From positions 1 to 21,201 of the IMG/VR virus record IMGVR_UViG_3300021356_000202: DNA of 21,201 nt; one strand, 5' to 3'. The DNA is from a virus. The translations under genes were made by a program, and so were the position numbers. Of this stretch, positions 15,501-21,201 are shown piece by piece (within the stretch, counting starts at the first letter, position 1; each line of letters begins with the position of its first letter). Below the pieces are notes generated by a model that was given only the letters and a program-made list of their open reading frames with translations, was not told the origin of the DNA and searched no databases.

Positions 15501-17451
15501 TTGTGTACGAAGGTATCTGGTCGTAAGTTAGCTGACCCTCACCTGTCTTGTATGAACTTGCAGAGAAGAAACCACCTGCACCCGAACTGTGTGCGAAGTG
15601 TTTAAACTTGACAGATACTGTCGCACCTGTTGGTATAGTGTTTCCTGGCTTTAGATTGAATCTGACAAAGTCATAATAGTTATCTCGTTGACCACCATCC
15701 ATTTCGTACATGAATGTTATGTCTGAAGAAATGTTGTCGACGGTTTGGGTTACCTGTGTCAACTCATATCCATCTACAACATCCGTAGAGATTATGTCGT
15801 ATCCACTGGTCACATTTACTTCACCGTCAGTTAAGACCTTTTCTTTAGCGGTAGCGTCTATCGCCTTGTAATATAGGATCGCATAAGTTTTCGCGTCGTC
15901 CAGTCCCGTGTATGTTCCGTCAAGACTAGGAACCGATATTTCTCCTGTCAAGACATTTCCATCTTCTTCTGCGATAATCCAGTTCTGAGACTCAACCCCT
16001 CTTGGGAGAGGTCCGATAACTCCGCCGGTAGGAGATGTTCTCTCGACTACCTGTGCGGTATATGATATGTTAGCCACTTTGTCTGCAACCGGACTTGATT
16101 GAGGAAGATCAAACAACAGATTGTTATCTGAAGTTCCATAAACATCCGCATTCTTTAGTTTCAGAGTTGAAGTGACACTAGACCCATTTGGGGTTGACAT
16201 CTTAACAACAGAACTGAAAGACTCATCTACATTCATAAAGATGTTAAACAGGTATGCCCTCATACCCAGTTGGTCTTCTTCGATTCCTCGTAAGTTCACA
16301 CTTCCTATATTGTTGTCAGCGGAATCGATCAAATCCAATTTGCCGAAGTTTTCAACATCACCTAGACCGATGGTTTCTGCACTTTCGTGATCTATGTAAA
16401 CCCAGTTGCCATAGGATGCAGCAACGTTGTCTGATTGTGGATTTGTTGAGGAACGTGCGCGTGGTACCTTGATAGGTGTACGACCGATGTCTAGTCGATA
16501 TCCATCTACGTATGCGATACCTTCGGACACGTCTAATAGAAGTTCCTGATCATTCAGGTCTTCGAAGATTGCGGTGAAGTCATCGACGATATAGTCACCC
16601 GACTCTTCCTTGGTACGTTGGGCAAGGAGTTTGTTGATACGGTTGTATCCGTCGTGACTTGTGACCTCGCGAGTTATGACACCGTCGAGAACACGTGCGA
16701 CAAAAACGAAGTTGTCTTCAGTCGATAGTTCGCGTGTGGTCGGTGTCAATAGAATTTTGTATCGGTGTGCGCCCGGCGAACTTATGTTTGGCACATCACC
16801 TTGGTTGTCGAACAAAGAATCATCATCACCTTCAGTGAAAACGTATTCTTCAATTCTGAATCCGATGTCTACTGGTTTCGGGTTTCCGTCTGAATCTAGG
16901 TGATCAGTCCCGTCCTTATCAAGAACAAAAGAACCGCCGATCGCATGGACGAAGTGTCCCTGTACAAAGTAGTCACCCGCAGCAAAGTGTGCGACGGTTG
17001 CGGTACCAGACGCCTCTAGGGTTCCTGCTTCAGTGTCGTCCCCCACAGAGAATCTCGGTGGGTGCTCACCACCAGCGTCTGAGAGTGTGTCTGTGTATTG
17101 GACATAAAGTGTTTTATCGTCTACTGATAGAACCTTCGCCTTTAGTCCAGCATCATTGGTAAGAGCGGAGATTCCTTCCGGAACGATACTGGTCGGTGTG
17201 ACACGAACAAATTCAACTTTGTTATCTACTGTGACACCACCAGGCTTTACTAATGCGCCTTCTTTAAATATGTTACCACCGAATCTCGCAATCTCTTCTT
17301 GGATGATTGTCTGTAACTCAGTAAGTTCTCGTGCTTGCAGTGCACGACCGGAATTAAAAAGAACTCGATGGTATCCGTCATCCGCGTCGTAAAAGTCGCG
17401 GTAATCTAACTTGAAAGTCGTATCAGTTTTTTTCTTTGCATTGATTTCCAT
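12532..17451 (-). CDS. Large baseplate/tail structural protein, DUF4815-like (1,639 aa)
   Basis: The N-terminus is of the DUF4815 type found in large phage structural proteins: an acidic opening with LDYRDFYDADDGYHRVLFNS, then RALQARELTELQTIIQEE and later GGNIFKEGALVKPGG. This probably spans the first 600 residues. Around residue 987 is IPFMRSRLVSFKAEGLRPNA, a motif I recall from cyanophage and other T4-like tail proteins. Around residue 1134 is a basic stretch (QRVRRRKDPLAQSFFVDP) followed by a conserved beta domain (FLTKVRVYVQSKD, VQIRPVENG). There is no enzyme motif or membrane segment. It starts 8 bp after the gp8-like gene with AGGGT upstream. In position it resembles the gp10 or fibre-attachment step of the T4 baseplate gene order, but I do not claim homology to gp10. 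The structural role is secure; the exact subunit is not. Confidence 0.82.
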   Translation of the reverse strand: MEINAKKKTDTTFKLDYRDFYDADDGYHRVLFNSGRALQARELTELQTIIQEEIARFGGNIFKEGALVKPGGVTVDNKVEFVRVTPTSIVPEGISALTNDAGLKAKVLSVDDKTLYVQYTDTLSDAGGEHPPRFSVGDDTEAGTLEASGTATVAHFAAGDYFVQGHFVHAIGGSFVLDKDGTDHLDSDGNPKPVDIGFRIEEYVFTEGDDDSLFDNQGDVPNISSPGAHRYKILLTPTTRELSTEDNFVFVARVLDGVITREVTSHDGYNRINKLLAQRTKEESGDYIVDDFTAIFEDLNDQELLLDVSEGIAYVDGYRLDIGRTPIKVPRARSSTNPQSDNVAASYGNWVYIDHESAETIGLGDVENFGKLDLIDSADNNIGSVNLRGIEEDQLGMRAYLFNIFMNVDESFSSVVKMSTPNGSSVTSTLKLKNADVYGTSDNNLLFDLPQSSPVADKVANISYTAQVVERTSPTGGVIGPLPRGVESQNWIIAEEDGNVLTGEISVPSLDGTYTGLDDAKTYAILYYKAIDATAKEKVLTDGEVNVTSGYDIISTDVVDGYELTQVTQTVDNISSDITFMYEMDGGQRDNYYDFVRFNLKPGNTIPTGATVSVKFKHFAHSSGAGGFFSASSYKTGEGQLTYDQIPSYTMRNGTSISLRDVIDFRPSKNSDGTFKVMPLPQNSSSLVINNVEYYLPRIDVLVANVMDSYGDVGFGELQVIQGQPSASPRPPETPTGSLPLYVYRLNAYTFDSTDLTSEKQSHKRYTMKDIGKIESRVEGLYELTTLSLLESSTQSLDVLDANGNPRTKAGFIADNFSSFNFSDVNGLDYRASVETTSGQMQPSFRENLVKLKHDDSSGSSVRTGDYATLPYTHAPFITQDVATSTMNINPFAVITQEGHITLSPSSDEWVETRTLPPIMQTVVRRTPPRNLGVGFNDMWNWNGFNRFDSLERFGENIFPLTTMSRSVQEFIGERVAGVEIIPFMRSRLVSFKAEGLRPNAKVWAYFGSRNVSSWCRPTNTFVEFSTTDSEVGSSQASATGIVGSGQLTTNNRGEVVGQFLIPNTDALRFRTGTQDFQILDINVDTTSARLTTEQAAESLTNSIAPYTSTGTIESIQRTVRTTRIPQRVRRRKDPLAQSFFVDPAENPNGIFLTKVRVYVQSKDSTIPMQVQIRPVENGIPTTTIVPGSVKFVKPEDITLAPNTDIANIRSNGTTIEFDEPVYLTAGEEYAIVLLAESVEYNVYVAQTYETIIGGNEGKVSKQPSLGSLFMSQSGSTWTPDQTKDLMFELERAEFDMSGSVHLVNAILPSVSLGSTPFSTTSGSNQVLVRHVGHGFSALDEVTFANTAVVGGIDLNGTFVIDNVTPSGYTIVAGQGITATSTETGGDVVVDSVSYASTTATQNVMFDEFTPQISSITPNGTSISAQVDTCEGSSYGGDRNNTTTGVSYSKGLNIRDVFLNEVNTFTKPSVVATADNKQDTSGNPIPSLEFILGLSTSDSKVSPLIDLQRVSMLALENIIGSNDEAQHITRPTTIDESSVGLKVIFGANRPTGSSFEVYVKTSVDDDSLVDAPWELLNVDNAVPSDDNVSVFREYEYTKESPEGSTVLEFTSFQVKVVMKSNNSSKSPRIRDLRVIALAT

Positions 17452-17459
17452 GATTTACC

Positions 17460-18887
17460 CTAGACTGTGATGACAACCTTGATGTCTTCTTGTTGTTCTG
17501 CGTCACGACGGATGCGTGGATGATTCTCGATGTATAACACATCTCCAGTATAACGATCAATCCCATACTTGGCGGTAGAACTTTGTACTGTCCCAGACTT
17601 ATTTGTATTGTCTACTTGAACCACGTTTCCATCAAGAGATGTGTATCCAGTAGAATCATTCTGGTGATAGAAGACAACTGGCCCAATGACTTCATCAACG
17701 TATGCTCTTGCTCCGTTGTCCGGTTCGTTTCGAATTAACTTTCCGTGTTCGAATGAAGCGTTAACGTTCATGGTAATAGCAGATAGACATTTATCTCCTG
17801 CGCCAGTATACGGTTGTCCGTCTGGTTTCTTAGGACCCTTGATGATACCGATTTGTCGGAAAGAGTTCTCTAGGATAAACCTATTGTTCTCATCACCGTT
17901 TGGTTTGATTGTCATTAGTACCGAACTTGTTTTGAAATCAGATGCAGCATCTGCACCTAGACCAGCACTGGATGTGATGACTGCACGAGCGACTGCATCG
18001 GTATCTTCTTCACCGTTGCCTGAGAATGTGATTATCGCACGACTGTATCCCTTACCATATGACGTTACGGTATTTCTTGTCTCTACATCTCCTGCCATTT
18101 CGCGATATGCTAATACGACTTTAACGATCGCACCATCTTTAACAACTGCTGTTGCTGTTGCGGTTTCAGTACCGTCTCCTAAGATTGTTACCGTTGGTGG
18201 ATTGTTTTCATCATATCCAGTACCACCGTCAGTTACTATGATGTTTGTGATCTGACCACCAATCGCCTTGTCAGCAACGTGCCACTGTAGATCTTCGATA
18301 GAGTCACCGTCACTCAGTTCATCTTCTAATGGTTGAACTGGAATGTGGTTTGATGATAGGAAGGTGTAAATATTTTCGGGAGTGAGAGAGAACATATACT
18401 TCCATGTGTAACCATCCGATAATGTGAATGGTAACCACTGCATAGGTTCACTTGGATTCAATGATGTATCCAATGGAGCATGATCGTAGTAGTTTGGTTC
18501 TACCATAGAAGGTTGATGTACCCCTGTGTCATCAATGCCAGGCGACAAACACAGGTACACTTCTTTTGCACTGTTCATTACGTAGAACGGGAACTCACTT
18601 CCCGTAGGTGATACTTTGTCGTCCCATCCAAGATACTTCGAACCCTGAGTCCAGTTGTATCTGCGGGTAACCATGACCGCACCCTCAACTTTCTTGATGG
18701 ATTGTAAATTGTTTCTGAACTCTCGTTCTTCCCATGAAGAATCTATTGGTGCTGGAACTGTGTCGTCTGTACCAAAGATATCGGACTTACCGATACCAAT
18801 GTAGTAGTCAGATTCAGTACCAAGAACACCTGCAAGGAGATCCTTAGCAAGAGAGGTTCTCAAAGGTTGTCTAACAATAGCTGGCAT
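17460..18887 (-). CDS. Baseplate wedge protein, gp8-like (475 aa)
   Basis: Several features agree with the larger gp8 homologues of marine T4-like phages: DYYIGIGKSD at about residues 26-35, PFTLSDGYTWKYMFSLTPEN in the first half, and ENSFRQIGIIKGP in the second half. Between them is a glycine-rich beta motif (GTGYDENNPPTVTILGDG) that is common in such proteins. T4 gp8 is 334 aa, so this is a longer form. Gp8 is part of the baseplate wedge, a hexagonal ring component around the tail tube. The start ATG at 18887 has AGGAAAG six bases upstream; an overlapping out-of-frame ATG just before it was rejected. The gene has its own late promoter and heads the operon. The stop lies 8 bp before the next start. 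The family call is probable, not certain. Confidence 0.7.
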   Translation of the reverse strand: MPAIVRQPLRTSLAKDLLAGVLGTESDYYIGIGKSDIFGTDDTVPAPIDSSWEEREFRNNLQSIKKVEGAVMVTRRYNWTQGSKYLGWDDKVSPTGSEFPFYVMNSAKEVYLCLSPGIDDTGVHQPSMVEPNYYDHAPLDTSLNPSEPMQWLPFTLSDGYTWKYMFSLTPENIYTFLSSNHIPVQPLEDELSDGDSIEDLQWHVADKAIGGQITNIIVTDGGTGYDENNPPTVTILGDGTETATATAVVKDGAIVKVVLAYREMAGDVETRNTVTSYGKGYSRAIITFSGNGEEDTDAVARAVITSSAGLGADAASDFKTSSVLMTIKPNGDENNRFILENSFRQIGIIKGPKKPDGQPYTGAGDKCLSAITMNVNASFEHGKLIRNEPDNGARAYVDEVIGPVVFYHQNDSTGYTSLDGNVVQVDNTNKSGTVQSSTAKYGIDRYTGDVLYIENHPRIRRDAEQQEDIKVVITV

Positions 18888-18918
18888 TTCATCTTTCCTG
18901 AATAGAAATAATATTTCA

Positions 18919-18926
18919 TATTTATA
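18919..18926 (-). promoter_or_regulatory. T4-type late promoter TATAAATA heading the main structural operon
   Basis: The minus strand reads TATAAATA, the exact T4 late consensus. The predicted start near 18908 gives a leader of about 20-25 nt that carries the AGGAAAG ribosome site of the gp8-like gene. It lies only 6 bp beyond the stop of the preceding glycosyltransferase, and no terminator separates them, so readthrough from upstream is also likely. Confidence 0.85.
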
Positions 18927-18932
18927 ACGATT

Positions 18933-19811
18933 CTACGAGTCTCTCAGAAAATTATTTAACCACGTCTCTTTCTGTAGGTGATTCATCAATAACTCTTTGT
19001 AGATAACAGGCAGTTCATATGGACTACTTCTGTGGTGACTGACATGACGCAAAGCCTCTTCTCTTAGAGGTCCAAGGTATTCGTCATAGTCGTGAACCTT
19101 CTGGGCACTCCCCTCTGTCGTCCTGTCGATACAATAGAGGTCGCTGGACATTGACAAGAAGTAACAGAGATTTCCTTTCTGGTGTTCTCCCAAAAGTTTG
19201 TAGGTGTATGCGTGATCTTCACCATTACCTATATCTGTGTTGAATCTATATTGCGCAGACTTTCGGCTTTGTAGAATGATGAAGTCTACAGAGACTGGTC
19301 TCTCATCTATAAACAGATGACTGACCTGCGGTCCCATGCTATCGGTGGGTGCGCACATAGAAGTTCCCCACACACTGGCATGGTATTTATCGTTCACCCA
19401 CCATCGGTGACCGGACTGCAATGCGTAGTCACAGATACAGTCGCACGGTATCACACCCAAGACATCTATGCATGGGAAGTGTTTGATGTGGTTGTACAGT
19501 GATTGGAGATAGGAAGGATATAAGAAGTCGTCTCCGTCAATCTGAGAAACATAGTCCGCATCGCTCTGTAAGAAAACTTCGAGACACGCGTTCTTGCCCA
19601 TTCCCGGCTTACCATTACTCTCTGTGTTGACGATACGAAATGGTTGGTCTATCTCAAGTACCTGTTCGTAATATCCTTCATGAATAGTATTGACCACAAT
19701 CACCACTTCCCATTCGATGGGAGATATTTTCACAACGTTTTGTACAGATCTGATTAGTCTCTCTAACTTTGGAATGTCATTAGAGGTCAGCAAGGTTGTC
19801 AATAGTTTCAT
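18933..19811 (-). CDS. Glycosyltransferase, family-2-like GT-A fold (292 aa)
   Basis: The N-terminus (MKLLTTLLTSNDIPKLERLI) is the nucleotide-binding strand-helix of a GT-A enzyme. EWEVVIVVNT forms the second strand, and NGKPGMGKN at residues 66-74 matches the loop that contacts the nucleotide-sugar. The metal-binding D-x-D-type motif is QIDGDDFLYPSYL, with Asp at 92, 94 and 95. HRWWVNDKYHASVWG and GNGEDHAYTYKLL follow, the latter in the place of the catalytic E-D-x-x segment of family 2. It is soluble, with no membrane helix. The start ATG has GGAG upstream and lies 2 bp after the oxygenase stop. It probably transfers a sugar to a phage or host polymer; the acceptor is unknown, and the nearby collagen-like fibre is one candidate. 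A DNA-modifying role is possible but less supported by location. Confidence 0.85.
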   Translation of the reverse strand: MKLLTTLLTSNDIPKLERLIRSVQNVVKISPIEWEVVIVVNTIHEGYYEQVLEIDQPFRIVNTESNGKPGMGKNACLEVFLQSDADYVSQIDGDDFLYPSYLQSLYNHIKHFPCIDVLGVIPCDCICDYALQSGHRWWVNDKYHASVWGTSMCAPTDSMGPQVSHLFIDERPVSVDFIILQSRKSAQYRFNTDIGNGEDHAYTYKLLGEHQKGNLCYFLSMSSDLYCIDRTTEGSAQKVHDYDEYLGPLREEALRHVSHHRSSPYELPVIYKELLMNHLQKETWLNNFLRDS

Positions 19812-19813
19812 AA

Positions 19814-20368
19814 TTACTCCGCATCAAAAAAGAATGTCTGGAACAGTCGACCGTTGTATTGGTCAGTTCCAAAGCCAGGCACTACACTGCGATGGTAATA
19901 CATCGAGTCATAGATGACCATTCGATTATAAATGTTCTTTGCCTCTGCGACCATCTCCCAGTCCGACTCTAAGAACTCAAACTCGTTGAAGTCAATTGCA
20001 ACGTCTGGACCATGTCGCATAATCCCAGTGGGACGATGGCGATAGATCGCAGTACCAGAGTCTAGTGGAGCGTCGGGGGTTAAGTATATGACTGCGGCGT
20101 AAGACATCTCATCATGGTGAATCCACGTTCGAGAGTCTTGTGTTGTATACTGGAATGCGGTATTGTAATTATCAGTAGGGAAGTAGGTTATCTCTTTTCC
20201 TATGATGGATTGGAAGTGTTCGATTAGATGTTCGTGATAACCACCATCACCAGAACATGGTTGTGTTCTAAGGCCTGGGTAGTTTCCTGTAACATTAAAC
20301 TCTTGACTAAGGGCGTATTCTCTAACTGCATCTGGGTTAGAATAAAAATCTTCAATTATAGTAAACAT
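19814..20368 (-). CDS. 2OG-Fe(II) oxygenase, DUF6445/prolyl-hydroxylase-like (184 aa)
   Basis: The start chosen is ATG at 20368 (MFTIIEDFYSNPDAVREYAL), with AGG about seven bases upstream. A longer frame from a TTG at 20410 would begin inside the terminator hairpin and is rejected. The double-stranded beta-helix signature is complete. The iron ligands are H84-x-D86 in TWIHHDEMSYAAVIYL and H159 in MYYHRSVVPG. R174 in YNGRLFQTFFF would bind the 2-oxoglutarate carboxylate. The segment GTAIYRHRPTGI is typical of DUF6445-type proteins. Such enzymes hydroxylate protein side chains or small molecules using 2-oxoglutarate, Fe(II) and oxygen. It lies between a collagen-like fibre and a glycosyltransferase. 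The substrate is not determined; prolyl hydroxylation of the fibre is an inference. Confidence 0.84.
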   Translation of the reverse strand: MFTIIEDFYSNPDAVREYALSQEFNVTGNYPGLRTQPCSGDGGYHEHLIEHFQSIIGKEITYFPTDNYNTAFQYTTQDSRTWIHHDEMSYAAVIYLTPDAPLDSGTAIYRHRPTGIMRHGPDVAIDFNEFEFLESDWEMVAEAKNIYNRMVIYDSMYYHRSVVPGFGTDQYNGRLFQTFFFDAE

Positions 20369-20386
20369 TATATACCTATGGTTAAA

Positions 20387-20403
20387 CCCCCCCTTGCGGG
20401 GGG
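20387..20403 (-). terminator. GCAA-loop terminator after the collagen-like gene
   Basis: On the minus strand six C, the loop GCAA and six or seven G form a very stable all-GC stem with a GNRA tetraloop, followed by TTTAA. It begins 7 bp after the TAA at 20413-20411. The T-tract is short, so some readthrough into the oxygenase gene is likely. No T4-type promoter is visible between the two. Confidence 0.8.
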
Positions 20404-20410
20404 ATATCAA

Positions 20411-21201
20411 TTAGTTCAACTTACCGATCTTCACCCTCAAACTATTGTTGTTATCAAAAATGTCTATAGACGTTGACGAAAACTCAAGTCGTTCATTAGG
20501 TGCTGTCCCTGTATTTAGGAGGCCACTCATATCAACAAATCCTTGATTGTTAGTCAACTCTGTGAAGTTAGCGTTTCCTGTTCCGGTCACATTCTGTGTT
20601 GATCTGAATACTCGACCTGTATTGATGTGCCACCAAACGTCACCGACAAAGATCTTATCAACTGTGCGGAAAGATTTAATTCCACTGGAGGCTGTTGCGT
20701 TTACATTCGATGGGAACGTAGTCGATGTGTTGAATAATACTGCGTTACCGAATCCACCGACTGGACCCTGCTGACCTTGGACACCAGCAACACCTGTTGC
20801 GCCTTGAGGACCGTCTGGGCCTGGTTGACCTTGATTACCTTGGCGACCTGTAGGACCCTGTTGTCCCTGCGCACCAGTGCTACCCATAGGACCTGTCACA
20901 CCTTGACGACCCTGCGGACCCTGTTGTCCTTGAGCACCTGTCGCACCAGTGACACCAGTTGCACCTTGGCGACCCTGTGGACCTTGTTGTCCTTGAGCAC
21001 CTGTCGCACCAGTGCTATCCATAGGACCTGTCACACCTTGGCGACCCTGTGGACCTTGTTGTCCTTGGACACCCTGTGGTCCAACATTACCAGTTGCACC
21101 TTGACGACCCTGCGGTCCTTGTTGTCCCTGAACACCTTGAGGTCCAACATTACCAGTTGCACCCTGTCGTCCTTGAGGGCCTTGTTGTCCTTGGACACCC
21201 T
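20411..21201 (-). CDS. Collagen-like fibre protein, N-terminus beyond the window
   Basis: The frame is open to the right edge; a GTG at 21034 lies mid-repeat and is not the start. Forty-nine Gly-X-Y triplets are visible (GPQ, GQQ, GRQ, GAT, GVT and so on), followed by a C-terminal head of about 115 residues. The head starts GGFGNAVLFNTSTTFPSN, contains VGDVWWHINTGRVFRSTQNV, and ends SIDIFDNNNSLRVKIGKLN. Collagen-like triplets in phages form trimeric rods in tail fibres, and the head probably carries trimerisation or receptor binding. The repeats are organised in groups of seven triplets. One triplet has Asp for Gly. Gln and Pro dominate and Lys is absent from the repeat. The C-terminal nonapeptide is nearly identical to that of the 1,075-aa fibre. 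A terminator follows directly. Confidence 0.87.
   Translation of the reverse strand, partial: GVQGQQGPQGRQGATGNVGPQGVQGQQGPQGRQGATGNVGPQGVQGQQGPQGRQGVTGPMDSTGATGAQGQQGPQGRQGATGVTGATGAQGQQGPQGRQGVTGPMGSTGAQGQQGPTGRQGNQGQPGPDGPQGATGVAGVQGQQGPVGGFGNAVLFNTSTTFPSNVNATASSGIKSFRTVDKIFVGDVWWHINTGRVFRSTQNVTGTGNANFTELTNNQGFVDMSGLLNTGTAPNERLEFSSTSIDIFDNNNSLRVKIGKLN
20759..21201 (-). repeat. Collagen-like repeat with 63-bp super-repeat
   Basis: Within the Gly-X-Y run, blocks of seven triplets recur. The two right-hand copies (GAT GNV GPQ GVQ GQQ GPQ GRQ) are identical in protein and close in DNA. Later copies vary the first three or four triplets but keep GQQ, GPQ or GPT, and GRQ. One block has an extra triplet. 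The array continues past the right edge. Confidence 0.85.

Noticed and set aside
17686-18255. Plus-strand ORF of 189 codons
   Set aside because: It lies wholly opposite the gp8-like gene and has no family motif, ribosome site or promoter.
20369-20410. Upstream TTG start for the oxygenase, adding 14 residues
   Set aside because: The extension would be encoded by the terminator hairpin and has no ribosome site; the ATG at 20368 has one and begins the conserved sequence.
21032-21034. GTG as the start of the collagen-like gene
   Set aside because: It is the second residue of a Gly-Val-Thr triplet, and the Gly-X-Y frame continues uninterrupted to the window edge.

Overview
This window is a late structural-gene region of a T4-like contractile-tailed phage (myovirus), probably marine. 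The evidence is: a gp8-like baseplate wedge protein; a 1,639-residue protein with the look of the DUF4815 family; a run of very large fibre or adhesin genes; a tail-assembly chaperone; and two exact copies of the T4-type late promoter TATAAATA placed before structural genes. The host cannot be read from the sequence. Every credible gene lies on the minus strand, so transcription runs from high to low coordinates. Both end genes are cut by the window edges. I see no tRNA, integrase, IS element or CRISPR array.

Layout in transcription order. (1) 21201-20411: C-terminal part of a collagen-like (Gly-X-Y) fibre protein, closed by a GCAA-loop terminator. (2) 20368-18933: a 2OG-Fe(II) oxygenase of DUF6445 type and a family-2-like glycosyltransferase, 2 bp apart. 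(3) From the late promoter at 18926-18919 to the UUCG-loop terminator at 6335-6303: one tightly coupled late operon. It encodes the gp8-like wedge protein (475 aa), the DUF4815-like protein (1,639 aa), a 76-aa leucine-zipper protein, a 1,075-aa fibre of eight tandem domains, a 100-aa and a 641-aa protein that share an N-terminal domain, and a 159-aa tail-assembly chaperone. Four of its gene junctions are ATGA or TAATG overlaps. (4) A second late promoter, abutting that terminator, drives a single giant gene of 1,691 residues. Roughly 1,300 of these residues are about 330 tandem tetrapeptides, and the gene ends at another UUCG-loop terminator. (5) A 153-aa charged coiled-coil protein overlaps a second glycosyltransferase that runs off the left edge.

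Read together, the region builds the baseplate periphery and host-contact fibres of the virion, with enzymes at both ends that could modify fibres or another surface polymer. The most unusual item is the giant tetrapeptide-repeat protein: two arms of almost equal length (about 660 residues each) flank a roughly 85-residue non-repeat island. The repeats contain no Lys, Cys, His, Trp or Met. I cannot assign them to a named family. The second point of interest is the collagen-like fibre followed by an oxygenase and a glycosyltransferase, which resembles a hydroxylation-and-glycosylation set. That link is inferred from gene order only.
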